Source: Nageia nagi (taxonomy: Eukaryota > Pinophyta). Taken from it: 64,000 nucleotides of DNA. Location of the stretch: positions 155,062,001-155,126,000 of the forward strand of contig JBITNC010000001.1 in NCBI GenBank assembly GCA_050084985.1, read 5' to 3'. Shown one piece after another: positions 23,911-36,399 of this stretch. The notes below the pieces were generated by a model. The model did not search any database. It saw only the letters and a program-made list of their open reading frames with translations, and had not been told where the DNA came from. A program made the position numbers and the translations under genes. Within the stretch, counting starts at the first letter, position 1; every line of letters starts with the position of its first letter.

Positions 23911-24590
23911 AAACCATAATATTTAATTACAATTTTGTTATGGCTATGGTACATTATATATATATGGATTGGGCCACTAAAATGGTGTGGTTAGGTTTTC
24001 ATTCAAGTGCCACCAATTTTAGACTAGGATGAGTAAGGTTAGATATTGAATGGTGACTATTTAGTTTCACTAGGACATCCTTTGAGAGCCCATGACCAAC
24101 ACTATAATTGATCTCAAAGGTGAACTAGAGAGGGTGATATCTTTGGGATATTTCGACGTAGGTAACCAAGGATGTCATAGTTTAAAAGCATTCTTCCATC
24201 ATATTTTCTATAGAAAATAAGATTGAAAAATGCTTTCAAACAATGGCTATTTATTTTTTTAAAAGTAATTATATAGAGGTGATTTTAAAATGCCTTCTTA
24301 TTAATTAATTGAATGGTTATAACTACTTGCATATGACTATTAAATTTTTAAAAAAATGAAGGGTATTTTTTTTTATCACCTTAGCATTTAAGATGGTAGT
24401 TTATAACCCACATCTTATATGGTAAGGGGATGGTTAATAACCTCCTCCTTAGGATCTAAGGAAATGGTTTTGGAGACCATAATAAGTTGATTATTTACCA
24501 TCACCATAGGGAACTAGATTTTATCAATAATAATATAGATGATGGGAAAATAACAATCATATAAATGATTTAGGGGAGATTTTAAACTAC
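23911..24590. other. spacer between PPR relics and gypsy element 2
   Basis: AT-rich with a short tatatatata run near 23956 and no identifiable gene. If gypsy element 2 kept a 5' LTR it should lie here, but no repeated copy was found. Confidence 0.4.
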
Positions 24591-24639
24591 CTCAAAAACC
24601 ATTTTTTGGTCTAGTGATGAAATGGAAATTATTGATAAA

Positions 24640-25040
24640 GGGTAAATGATAATCTATCTAAGATTATACAACATATTTTAGAATGAAAGCTACCTTTCTT
24701 GGGATTTATCTTACGGATCTGCAATTAGTGATGAAGTATGTTCAAGGTTTACATAGTCATATAAGGACAATAATAATGCCTTTTTATCCTACTACTATTG
24801 ATCAAGTGAGTGTGCAAGTATAATATCTTGAAGAGGATGGAAAAAATGTAGTCATATGATAACTTCAAGAATAACCAATATGGACAAGATAAGAGAAAAA
24901 ACTAAGATAAAGGTAAGGGAAAGAAAAAAGAAAAGAATACCACTAAGAACATAAAAGAAGATGATAAAGAAAGGCATAGCTCATGATGTCATAAGAATGA
25001 TTTTGTAGATGATAAATGTTAGAGAATCCACCTAGTATTG
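24640..25040 (+). pseudogene. gag C-terminus and zinc knuckle, gypsy element 2
   Basis: LMKYVQGLHSHIRTIIMPFY, then PTTIDQVSVQV and a Lys-rich tract (about 24895-24960). A knuckle-like CHKNDFVDDKC..IH sits at about 24980-25030. It matches the gag family with KYV.GLH..IR...LMF.P..LDEV and a C..CGK.GH....CW.LHPE knuckle. Stops occur throughout. Confidence 0.78.
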
Positions 25041-25139
25041 TATACTTATAAAAATAATAATAATAAGAATAGGGAAAGGAATAATTCTATGGTAACCAAG
25101 ACTAAATATTTAATTCTTCTTTTAATATAAAGATTCAAT

Positions 25140-25470
25140 ATCATAAAAATATGATTAATTCAATATTTGATCTTGAATCTCAAGCCAATTTTATTTATGA
25201 AAGCTCGATGAATAAAGTGGGAGTGAATACATACAACAATCCTCATCCATATCCTTTGGGAAGGGTACACAATGATGCCAAGTTACAATTAAAAAAATAA
25301 TGTAAGTTAAAATTTTATATTAATGCAAAGTTTATTGATGGGTAATTTTTGATGTAATAACTTTAGATATTTATGGGTTTATAATTAATAATCCATATGT
25401 TTTTCATTGGATTCTATTTATTTATACAAGTTAAATTAGTATAGGAGAGTAAAAGATAGAAAATCCTATA
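25140..25470 (+). pseudogene. aspartic protease, gypsy element 2
   Basis: The core reads FDLESQANFIYESS, where the family has DSGSQANLI, so the active-site Asp-Ser-Gly is lost. Downstream, PHPYPLGRVHNDAKLQLKK and CKLKFYINAKFID match the same lineage. TAA and TAG codons follow. Confidence 0.83.
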
Positions 25471-25684
25471 TGGTTTATGACCTTGAAGAAAGAATAAGTT
25501 TTTGTTAGTGAAAACTAGCTAGATGAAATGACTAATAAATGCAATCAAGAAGTTTATCCTTATGATGGTATAGTGTTCTAGTAATAAATTAGTTAGTTGG
25601 ATAGTGTAAATGTTGTACTTTAATTCAAGAAAGAAAATTCTAGATCCATTAGACTATCATGTTCAAGAGTTTTAGGAGATTTCC

Positions 25685-26500
25685 TTTTAGATGAAAGCAT
25701 TGTCACTTAGAAGAGGAATTGATCATGAAATCCAACAATTTCTTGATACACCTATTGCAAATATAAGATTGTATAGGAAATTAGTTATGGATTGTGAGGA
25801 TATTAAGAATCAAACTCAAGAGATTTTGGATCAAGGAGTGATTAGAAAAAGCACATTTCCATGTGGTTCACAAATTATTTGGTAGTTGAGGATAGGCCTT
25901 GGATAATGTGTGTAGATTAATATAGGGCATTGAACAAGATCACTATCAAGAATCATTATCCTTTTCCTTGTATAGATGATTTTATGAATCAATTGCAAGG
26001 GGTAATTTAATTATATATGTTGGATTTAAGAAATAGATATCATTAAGGGAAGATTAATGAACATGATATTTGAAAGACTACTTTCAAAATAAGACAAGTT
26101 CTATGTGAGTGGCTTATTCATATTTTTCATTTATGTAATGCCTACACTACCTTTATGTGAGTAATGAATGATGTTATCAAAATATTTATTAATTACTTTG
26201 CTATTTTTTATTTATATGATATTCTTGTGTAATATTGAACATAGGATGAACACCTAGTACATTTAAAACAAGTTCTTCAAACTTTGGAAAAAAAAATATT
26301 ATTGTTAAGAATGCAAAAGTGTGACTTTGGTAAGCAATATTTGATGTTCTTACATCTTGTTATTGGAGGAAGAAAAATTAAAATTGATCCTAAGAAAGTT
26401 AGGGTAATTATGGAGTGGATAAGGCCTAGCAATGTGGCTAAAAGAATGAGTTTCTTCGGGGTTTTAAATGCCTTAGAATTTTTTTTTTAATTTTTCAAAT
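25685..26500 (+). pseudogene. reverse transcriptase, gypsy element 2
   Basis: Open start at 25691: RRGIDHEIQQF, then EILDQGVIRKS. Blocks follow: [37 protein letters not shown] and FYLYDILV at the catalytic strand. Then come DEHLVHLKQVLQTLE, KCDFGKQYLMF and KIDPKKVRVIMEW. The first Asp of the YxDD box is tyrosine, which removes a catalytic metal ligand. TAG/TAA codons add to the loss. Confidence 0.88.
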
Positions 26501-26559
26501 ACTTATTCTCCTTTGCATGACATTATATGTAAGATAAAAAGTTTTCAATGGGTAAAGAA

Positions 26560-26965
26560 ATAAAAAACATATCTTGATTTGTTGAAGAAAAATATTGGAA
26601 GTGCTCTAATTTTGAAAATTCCTAATTTAGAGCATCCTTTTGAGTTTGAAATAGATATAAGTGATTACACCATGGGGGAATTTTGATGCAAGGAAGTAGA
26701 TCAATTTACTATCATTTAAAAAAGTTTATTGGGATATTTTTGAATTGGTCCAATAAGTAAACAAGTGGAAGCATTATATGGTGGGCAAGGATATAAATAT
26801 CCATATAGACCATCTACCATTGTAATATCTGCAAACACAATCGAAATTGCAATAAATAAAATATTGTTATTAGGTGGGCTTCCTACAATAGTTTCATTTG
26901 ATCATAAAGTACAAGAAAGGTAACACAAGTAATATTACTGATATACTTTCAAGAACACCAAAAGT
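26560..26965 (+). pseudogene. RNase H, gypsy element 2
   Basis: ALILKIPNLEHPFEFEIDIS then DYTMGEF gives the TD.SDYA.GGVL block. Later VNKWKHYMVGKDINIHIDHL, YLQTQSKLQ and FHLIIKYKKGNTSNITDILS close the domain. The order matches exactly, and former glutamines are now TAG. Confidence 0.87.
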
Positions 26966-27109
26966 AGAAACAAGAGCATTGTTGCCTTATTATATAGATT
27001 CAATAGTGCTAGTGTCATTCTACCAAAATAATTTAACTTTACGAAAACTATTGAACCTTTATCAATTTTCTCATGAGACATATAAAGAACTTATTTATAG
27101 GATATTTAA

Positions 27110-27370
27110 TTTAAGGAGGTCTAATAGAAGTTACACTAATCCTTTAAACTAAATTGATATATGATATATGAGTATCACACCAAAGATGGAGTTCTTTATA
27201 AGTTTAATAACTTGTGCATTCTTAAAGGAGAGAGGATTTAACTAATCAAAGAAGCACATACATCTTGAATATCTAGATATTTTAAAGTGAAAAAGATAAT
27301 TTTTTATTTGAAAAGTTATGTGTATTGGTATAAAATGAAAGAACTTTATTTCATTCTATTTTGAATATGC
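27110..27370 (+). pseudogene. integrase N-terminal zinc region, truncated
   Basis: YHTKDGVLYKFNNLCILKGE, then LIKEAHTS, RYFKVKK and YVYWYKMKEL. It matches the HHCC segment before the integrase core (usual HTS.(I/L).GHFG..KT...L.R.YYWP.M). The core is absent. The element breaks near 27370. Confidence 0.78.
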
Positions 27371-27560
27371 TTGATTCATCGATGTTGCTAAATATTTATT
27401 TGGATCATCCTTAAGTAGTGTTATATATTCAAGAAAGTATTTAATTTCTTCAAATTAGTTTTCTTTGTCATGTGAGAACCTCTATAGAAATATATACTCT
27501 TCACATGATCTTTCCAAATAACATCAATAATTATAACTTCTCCTTCAAGTTATTTCTCAA
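27350..27560 (-). repeat. dispersed repeat, partner at 34960-35190
   Basis: The sequence around tttgaatatg(c/a)ttgattcat, agtagtgttatat, tttctttgtcatgtgagaac and acatcaataattataactt recurs at 34960-35190 in the same order. The minus-strand reading of the 35-kb copy is open (34889-35125). It probably marks the region downstream of gag in one element family. Confidence 0.75.
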
Positions 27561-28515
27561 TGCAATGCATTGAGATCTTTTCATTTGTTGGCTACACTTG
27601 ATTTTATAGGAATGCCATGATTATTTTTCATCTAGATGATCTATTATAAGGTAATAATTGATGTTATAACCTTAGGAATCATAGAATGTGCAATATATGC
27701 CTTTGATAACTTGATTTTATCTAATGGTGTTTAAGCTTTTTTTTCATCATGATAATGAACATCTTCATCATAGACCTGATTTGGGATGTGAATATCAAAT
27801 TGATCTTATTTTCAAATCTCACCATAAGATTCATCATATTCATGTTCCATAAGATATCCTGGAAAGAATGTCTCAATTATTTCTTCATCTAATTACTCTA
27901 ATATTTTGATCTTTTTACCTTGTGGAAGATTTTTTTCTCTTTTTTTAATATTTAGACTCTTCTTTCTATTCTAAAATAAGATCTTCATCTTGCTGTGTGG
28001 AAAATCTAAAATATTCCCTTTATCTTTGTGACCTATATTCTAAAAGAAGTATTGAGATCAATATTTCTTTATCTGAATTAGTCAATTGTTGATATTATTC
28101 ACTTTGAAGATTTTTTACAATCTATTATGCTATCAAACAACTTTCTAATTCATTATATTCATATTGTCATACATCAAAATGCATGATGGGAGAATATGGT
28201 TATTCAACATCATCATGCCTAACTTATGTTTCTTGGATTTTAGTTATTTCCAGAAGATCATTTTATTTCTCTACACTTTCTTGATAAAATATGCTAGATA
28301 TATTACCTTTTAATGAATAATTGAAATGATCTTGTTGGGCACATTGATCATTTTGAGCATCCAAGATCATGAGATACTTATTTTTTGATTGAATCACATC
28401 CTTTTTAACCATTTCTTCTATTCCAATATGATCATATTATTCATATTTTGATTAGATCCATTCAACCTCTTCCATCTTCTTGAAGTATAAAGGTGTTTTT
28501 GATGCATTACTACTT
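27560..28515 (-). other. probable 3' part of a gag-type relic, unresolved
   Basis: Minus-strand reading gives short coherent pieces such as GKKIKILE and EEIIETFFPGYLMEHEYDES near 27830-27930. It sits directly downstream of the duplicated gag on the same strand. No known domain is identified. Confidence 0.35.
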
Positions 28516-28520
28516 CAACT

Positions 28521-30302
28521 ACAACATCATCAAAATTTATTGAAATACAATAATTGACCACATAATACAATTAAGGTCTCTAAACATTCATGAAGAAAAA
28601 TATTTTCATATAATTAGCAGGTCTAATTTCTTATTGTATTCTCTTATAAAGTTGGTTGAATCTATCCATAAGTTGAATAGCTATTTCATTTTCTTGCTTC
28701 TTCATAAGAAATAATTCATTAATTAGTTTTGTTCCAATCATCCTACTCTTGAATATCCCCAAGAATAACTTGACTAAAACATCCCAACTTTGAATACACC
28801 CTTAGGGTAATAAATTGTACTATTTCAAGGCTCCTTTGGTAAATGTTTGGAAAAATAGGAAAATTTCTACATATTCATTTTCCACTCCAAGTATTCCTCA
28901 AAAAGTGTTAAAATTCTCTAAATGTTCTTTTGCCAAAATGGTTGAGGAAGATCCTGAGAAAATAGGTAGATATTTGATATATTTTGGTAGCTATTTCTTG
29001 TCTCCTAAAATATTTAAAGGAATTGAATCAACCCTCCAAGGTTGAGAAATTCCTCCTTATTAGTCATGTTGATCATATTCACCATCATCCATGACTAGTA
29101 TGTGGAATCCTCTTTCTTTACAAATTCATTAGTAAGATATTTGAACTCTCTGCACAAAGAAGAAATAGATTTCTATCCAAAGATATTCCTATGCTACTTA
29201 TCTTTTTGAAAAAAAAAAAAGAGTAAAATTTTCTTATTTTTGGTTGCACTTAGAAAAATATGTAGAAATTTTTAAGTGAATGAAAAACATGGAGTCTCTA
29301 GGTTGAATTTTGTTAGTCAAAATTTCAAAATAAAAATAAAGTACTATACTCACTTACCCAATGGATTCACCAATTTTTATTAACCACTTTTTCTTGTAGA
29401 AGAAAAAGGGGACAACAACATCATCAAAATTTATTGAAATATAACAATTACCTGCATAAGATAATTTAGGTTCCATAGCATTCATGAAGACACACTTTTT
29501 CATATAATTAGTATGTCTAATTTCTTATGTTATTCTCTTATAAAGGTGGTTGAATATATCCAAAAATTGAATAACTATTTAATTTTCTTTCTTTTTCATA
29601 AGAAATAATTCATTAATCATTTTTGCTCCATTCAATCTTCTCTTGAATCTCCCTAAGAATGACTTGACTAAAACATCCCAAATTCAAATACACCCTTAGG
29701 GTAATAAATTGTACAATAATAAGGTTCCTTTGATAAAGGTTTGGAAAAGGAGGTGAATAGGTACATATTCATGTTCCACTCTAACTATTACATGAAAAGT
29801 GTTTAAATTCTATAGATGTTATTCTACCAAAATGTTTGAAGAATCTCTTAAGAAAATAGGTAGATATTTGATATATTTTAGTATTTAATGCTTATCTCTT
29901 TAAATATTCAAAGAATTTGGGTCATCCCTCCAAGGTTGAGGAATTCCTTCTAGTTTGTCATCTTAATTATCTTCACTATCATCCATGATTAGTATATGGA
30001 ATTCTCTTTCTTTACAAATCCATCAGTAAGATATCTGGATTCTCTACCCATAGAAGAAATAGATTTTTATCCAAAGATACTATTATCCTAATTATCTTTT
30101 CAAACAAATGAATAACTTATTATTTTTTTGGTTGCACTCAAAAAAATATGAACAAATATATAAGTGACTAATTAATATGGAATCACCAAGCTTACTTCTC
30201 TCAGCCAAAATTTCAAAATAAAAATAAAGTACTAGACTCATTTTCCCAATGAATTCACCAATTTTTGTTAACCACTTTTTTCCTATAGAAGAAAAAGAGG
30301 AT
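28521..30302 (-). pseudogene. retrotransposon gag relic with internal 894-bp tandem duplication
   Basis: Copy 1 is 28521-29414 and copy 2 is 29415-30302, both starting acaacatcatcaaaatttat on the plus strand. On the minus strand copy 1 reads ILGDKK.LPKYIKYLPIFSG, ALK.YNLLP.GCIQSWDVLV, KLFLGIFKS and MKKQENEIAIQLMDRFNQLY. This is the Retrotrans_gag block (usual W...LP.GSI.SW..L...FL..F...). Stops sit where Gln or Trp is expected. No pol was found adjoining it. Confidence 0.8.
28521..30302. repeat. 894-bp tandem duplication inside gag
   Basis: Direct repeats are offset by 894 bp with clear similarity along the whole length, including ccttagggtaataaattgtac at about 28802 and 29696 and gttgcact(t/c)a near 29255 and 30132. 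Small indels and many substitutions show the duplication is old. Confidence 0.9.
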
Positions 30303-31790
30303 ACAAGGGATCATGTAATTCTCATTTTTAATAAGGGGATCCTAAATGGACTTCAACCTTCTTCTTAAATTGAATTAAAATAAACAGATTCTTGTGGTAG
30401 TTCTTAACCAAAAAATAATTTTTTTTATTGATTAACTGGTAGAAGAAAATATTTAGAATAAATTCAACTACAACACTTGGTTAAAGTTAAAATAGTTAAT
30501 AATATCCCTAAACAACAACTTAAAAGTCAAGTGAGTGGTCTTTATCTATCAATCTAATAACAAAAATCAATATTGATTCATTGGGATTGATGTTTAATAT
30601 CAAATATAAACTTTGTTGAAAAGCTTCAAAAATCCATAAAAGGATATTACAATCACATGCAATACTAGTTTGCTGATAAATATGTAAACAAAGCATCCAT
30701 ACTATAGTAACATCAACAAAATGATAACATAAGAGCAATCAAGTATTCTTATTAATCTCAATCTTAAAAAATATAATAGTTTCTTACAATAGTGAGAGAG
30801 GTCCCCCTAAAATGAAGAGTCTTTCCCAATTTATAAAACTATTGGGAGGTTACAAGATGTTCATTATTTTTACCTTGACCATTCACTTTTGTATCCTTTA
30901 AACTACCTATTAACCTTGGATTTTGCATGCCAAGTGTCATTTCAAACTTAATCTAAAATCTATTATAACAAAATTAAAATTAAAATCAAATCCAAATTAT
31001 CTAGAGTATATAAAAATAACTAATTTTCCAACAAATAACACAAAAAATTCCAAAACATCACCATGTATCATGATTATTATTTGATTAATCTCCTTTTCTT
31101 TTTTATCGATGAAGATTGAATCAAACTTAGAATCCTTATATGCTTTGAATTAGTTGAAGTTAATATTTTCTTAGAGTTTTTACTTGATTCATAAAAATGC
31201 ATTCATACTTTGATATTTATTTTATATTTTTCCTCCTCCTTAATCTATATTATGCTTCCCTAATTTATAATCATTCATATTATTTTTGTATATAATTTTA
31301 TCCTATGGACAAAATTTGTATATTAGATAGTAAAATAAAACTTTCAAATAAAAACCAAAATTAAATAAAAGTAACAACACTTCCATTACTAGAATAGCAT
31401 GATTTTATAAGTTATTGGAGAATACATAAGTTATACTCTTTATAACTTCTTCTATCTCTAATATTAAATCATATCGTAAAATATCTCTTTTCCCCTTTCT
31501 AACAGTTTAAATGATGAGAGAAATAATGTTTTGGTGTGAAAGTTATTGTAGTCTTAAAATAGGCCTCCTTCAAATTTTTAACATTTCAAAAAATATATAT
31601 TTTTTATATTTTTATATTAAAGGATTCTTTTTCTTCTTTTGAATGCTTCAAATAGTTCAAAAAATGGACTTCAATGCAAAAGTTATCACCATTTGAAGTC
31701 TAATCCTTCTACGGATTTATCAAGCTTGCTTGAGATCAAGTCAACATGGTTGTTAACATAATTTGTTTTTCATGATCATCATAATATTTG
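30303..31790. other. AT-rich spacer, no gene recognised
   Basis: No family match. It may be the 5' non-coding part of the minus-strand gag relic, but no LTR copy or primer site was found. The frame at 30520-30738 is not convincing. Confidence 0.4.
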
Positions 31791-31799
31791 ACTCAAAAA

Positions 31800-32650
31800 A
31801 ACAAATTCTATTAATGATGAACTCAACCTAACCAACTAAATATTTTTGTTGACAAGGAACTCAATCCAACCAACTAAATATTTTGTTGATGGTGAACTCG
31901 ACCCAACCAACTAAAAATTGATAGATAGTACTTTTATTCAAAATCTTATAACTCTAATTCCTCATTGTTATTTCATCATCATTCATTGTCATCTTCATTC
32001 TCAATTTAACCAACTAAAAAAACTTGGTAGTGCTTTGCTTCAAAATTTTCTCACCCCAAATTCTTATCATCATCTTTGATATGACCTCGTTGTAAACTAT
32101 TGAGGAATCACCTCTTATTTATAGGCATTCTAGGGTACAGATGGACACATGTCACAAATATGAAGAAATATATGATGGTAGAAATTTTTATGACATTCAA
32201 CTTAATATGAATAATTGAAATTCTATTGACAGTTAACTTGATCTGACTAGCTGAAATTATGTTATTATTCAACTTGATCCACCTAACTTAAATTATGTTA
32301 TCATTCAAATCAATTTGACTAAATAAAATATTTTGATAGTTAACTTGATCTAACCAATAGAAAAATTATTAACAATTAAATCAATCTAATAAATTGAAAT
32401 TATATTAACAGTTAACTTGATTTGACTAACTAAAAAGTGGACTTTATGAAATTAGTTAGTCAAATCAAAATGACTTATGAAAACTTTTGTTGAAAATCAA
32501 CTTGCTCTGATGAACTAAGATGTTGTTAATAGTCAACTTGATCATACCAATAGAAAAGTGGAATTCATGAAATTAATTACTCAGATTGAAATGACATGAT
32601 AAATTTTATTGATGATTAACTTGATCCGACTAACAAAATTGGACAAAATT
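31800..32650. repeat. minisatellite of about 36-38 bp units
   Basis: The word (g/c)aactt/ctcgat(c)..acc/tgaactaa(c) recurs many times. From 32233 units start at 32233, 32269, 32305, 32340, 32376 and 32412, an almost exact 36-bp period. From 31821 to 31920 three units have a 37-38-bp period. Irregular units continue to 32640. Consensus core: gttaacttgatctgac.aact. Confidence 0.82.
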
Positions 32651-34880
32651 AGCCCTTTTAAATTTATTGTCAAATTAATATTGTAAGTTCTTAGTTTGAG
32701 GTTTTATTTTTATGAAATGAATTTTTAAGAATTATTTACTTTATGTTGGGTGAATTGAATGGTCATATTACCCCTTTTTCTTGCTCATTGATAAAGAAAA
32801 GAAGTTGAAAGTTTGACCTACTCTTAGGGTGATTTTTCTAAAAATCAATTAAGTTGCCAAACAAGGATTAATGAGCCTTTTCACGTGCAACTTTCACATA
32901 CAATTTCCTTTTTCAAATTGTTGACTTTATGATTTCCTTGATATTGATATATTTCCAATGAGTAGTTGCATGAGGCCTTTTTACTGTCTGTATTTACTAA
33001 AAATCTCAATCAAATATATATGAATTAGCAATTTAATTAAATTCATTAAATTATATTAACCTTAACATTTTAATATCTTGAGTTCTACAACTCTTTTTGA
33101 TAAACCATAAAAAGTGTTAGGTTCATGATGAAAATTAAATTAACATAAAATAATAAAAATATTAAATTTCATACATGTTTTTGTAAAAATATAAAATTAT
33201 CATGTATGCTCATCTAGGAAACCTTAGAGACTAAGCAAATGCATTGAGAAAAAAGGTAGTAGTCTAGATAAAGTATAAAATATATATCATCCATGATATG
33301 AAGTCACAAAATACAAAAAATTATCCTCTTCCCAACTTGACATGATATAATTATTACCCATTCTAATAATGGTGATTTTGTACAATCAAATTCATAAAGA
33401 GTTAACAAATGTGAGTTTTGATAAAGCACACATGTACATATGTAAAAGATGAATTAAAATAAAAATTAAGATTTAACAAAATGATATTCTATAAATTTAA
33501 TGAAAATAAAATTTGAATAGTTACATTGGATCTATTTTGGGATGGCTTGAGTTTACTTGAGCAAAAGGATTCTAGAATTTGTAGTTTAGAAAGACCAAAA
33601 TAAAAACCTTTAATCAAAGTAAAAATGGTTAATGAAAATTTTTAAATATAATTACACATCAATCATGCATTCTATTACAAAAATGAGATGATAAGTATAA
33701 GTGAATCATCAAGAATAAGGATTAATTATCATTGATCCAAGATAAATTCATATCAAAGCTTGGTCTCAAAAAATTATGCATTTAAATGACTTTAGGAAAT
33801 TATGTCATAAAGAATGTATCAACATTAAAAAATAGGTTCATGACCATACTAGTTATTGAAATTTATTCACTTTAATCACCATGTGTGTAGTGAACTTTAT
33901 TTACCACTCTATCCTTTCTTGAATTCAACTCTATTGAAGATTTGATATTTTTAAGCTATACTAACCACAAGCATACAAAGGTCTCTAAGTATGCCCCACT
34001 TCCATAAAATATTTATAGCCCTGGTGGAGATTACCATGAGAAACATATCACCAATCACTATGGATACCTCACTTCCAATAAGCATTTATAGCCATTGTAA
34101 GGATTACCCCTATCCTTTCTATTTAATTGATGAATTTTGAGCTTCAAAATTTTCAATCTTTTAGATTAGCAAAGGCTAGATGAATAATATGATGGCTAAA
34201 TAGATTTTGCTCTACTTGTTAATAAATAATAAGAGTGACTAGTGTTTAAACAAAATTCTTTAAGTAAGAATGTTTTGGATCCATATTCAACTTTATCTAT
34301 AATAAAAATGAAGCTTTCATTCCCTTCTTTATAAGGTAAGTCCTTTCCATGATTGATGGGGGTCATGAGCCATGCATTATTGACTGAGATGCAACCAAGA
34401 TTAAAATAAATCCATTTATTAGATCAATCTATCTCCTTTGATAATACTTAAATTCATTAAAAGGTAGTTAGATTAATTAGGACATTATTTCAAAGCAATT
34501 TTCTTATCATTGGATTCTTGAAATATATCATCTAAATTTCAAACTAAAGAATGAACTTCATGAATAAATATTTTTACATGAAAATTTTAAAAATACCTTT
34601 TACTTGAATGCATAACATTTTTAATTTTGTTTTATTCATCTTATAAATTAAGCACATGAAGAAAATAATAATCATTCATACATCAACTTGATAGATAATT
34701 ATTTTCACCCAAGAGATCAGAGATGGGGATGTTAAGTAACTCATTGGTTTCAACCATATTTGATGATAAAGTTTCTTGTTGTTTCTCTTAAGTGTTATTG
34801 ATGTAATTCATCTCATTATGAAAATAATCTCTTTTGGTATAGGTTTGATAAATAAATGATTATTCTTCAAAAAGCGCTCA
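32651..34880. other. AT-rich spacer; one spaced duplicate
   Basis: No gene recognised. Two related segments, about 72 bp apart near 33999 and 34071, share acttcca.aa..atttatagcc and ggattacc or gattacc. Otherwise nothing is seen in this stretch. Confidence 0.4.
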
Positions 34881-34888
34881 CTACTAGA

Positions 34889-35190
34889 TTACTTTATTAG
34901 AATTTGAATCATAGCACCCTTTATTCTCACACTTCCAAAAGTTATTTTCCAATTTTTATTAACTTTATGATGAAAATCATCATTCAAATTTATTTCATTC
35001 TCTTTTGAATATGATTGATTCATCATTATTTCCAAATCTCTATTTTGATCATTTAGAAGTAGTGTTATATCTTCAATAATGCATTTGCTTTCTTCAAACT
35101 GGTTTTCTTTATCATGTGAGAACATCTTTAGAAATAGATACTCTTCACCATGATCTTGCCAAACAACATCAACAATTATAACTTTTTTTG
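34889..35190 (-). pseudogene. unidentified ORF fragment shared with 27.4 kb
   Basis: Open minus-strand frame 34889-35125: MFSHDKENQFEESKCIIEDI, then TLLLNDQNRDLEIMMNQSYS. It is acidic and probably helical, and matches no family I know. The same sequence recurs decayed at 27350-27560. It probably belongs to an older retroelement into which element A inserted 100 bp to the right. Confidence 0.5.
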
Positions 35191-35291
35191 GTAATATGTT
35201 AATTATATTAACAAAAACATGGTGGGTTTTAGCGAGATCTCAAAACTAAATAAAAATGATCTCAAAATGAAATGAACTACCTAACTATATC

Positions 35292-36398
35292 TGTAATATC
35301 CCCAAAAACTCACAAAATGCAATTTTTGTTAAAGTGCAATATTCCAAAGTTGAAATATGACTACTTAGTAATTTATATATATTTTTTATATTTTTCTATC
35401 TAGCTCAATTCAAATTAGATCTACAAATTTAATAAGAAATAGAGCTAGAAATGAATTTTATTCTTCAAGAGCTGGGACATCCCAAATGGACAAGTACAAT
35501 ACTTAAGGAAAAATACCCAAATGCTTAAGAAGGGGGATGTTTGCCCTCACAAGGTAGATTTGGATGATCTAGCCCTACAAGTTCTTCAATCTCTTCTCCC
35601 CAATGCTAGACAAGCCTCCTCACATTGATTCAGCTGGTCTAGATCTAGGTTGTGCCTCTTCACATTGATTTGGTAGGTTAGATTTGGATCTAGAATGTGT
35701 CGCATTGGCTAGATCTGGATCTATCCCATTGGCTGGATCTAGATCAAGGATGGAATAGTTCCACCACATTGGCTCAAACTATTCCAGTAACTCCACCTCA
35801 CTGGCTCAAGCTACTCTAGCAAGTCCACCTCACTAGCTCAAGCTACTGTCCTAGCTTAGGTAAGAACTCCTCCACACTAGCTCGAGCACTCCCACTAAGC
35901 TAGCTAGAAAGCTACAACTCCACTAGTTGCTAACCCCTAAAAAGAGATAAACTCTAATGATCTTTAAGCATGCTCCCAAATGATGCATCCCATCTCCTTT
36001 TATAACAAGATCTCTCATACCTTGGAATCACCCAAAGTGCAACGTCCCTCTTCTGGTGTCTTGGGATGAAAAATTAAATCATCTAAGGACCCAGGAAGCC
36101 CAACATCCCATAATGGTTGCCTAGAGATGCCAAATTACAATATCAATGGCTCATAAATGCAATGTCCCATTATGAGAGACTAATATTGCATTAATTACAA
36201 ATAATTGAGCTAGATTAATTACATAAAATCCAAGGGTGAGTGCCTCAAGGGTCTCTTTAGCCTTGGTTACAGAAATAAATGCAAAATATTTATGAAATAC
36301 TCCTAAATTAATTTATTTTTTGTTTCCCCTCCTTTTCCATGAATGTCACACTCCAAGAGGAGAGAAAGTGGATGTTTTACAAATTTGGGGACATTGCA
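35292..36398 (-). repeat. element A 3' LTR
   Basis: In minus orientation it starts TGCAATGTCCCC (one change from TGTAATG) and ends GATATTACA. It carries TTATAAAAGGAG near 35995-36007 as a TATA box. An internal cluster of short repeats of the type ccacctcactggctcaagctact lies at about 35770-35880. Confidence 0.9.
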
Positions 36399-36399
36399 A

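Larger units (their letters stand above)
24590..27370 (+). mobile_element. Ty3/gypsy element 2, internal gag-pol relic without LTRs
   Basis: Gag, zinc knuckle, protease, RT, RNase H and the start of integrase follow in order on the plus strand. The sequence type (PYPLGRVHNDAKL protease, KYKKGNTSNITDILSRTP after RNase H) differs from the element at 4.9-10.8 kb, so it is another lineage. No LTR pair or primer site was found. It stops in the integrase zinc region and is replaced by unrelated sequence near 27370. Confidence 0.88.
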
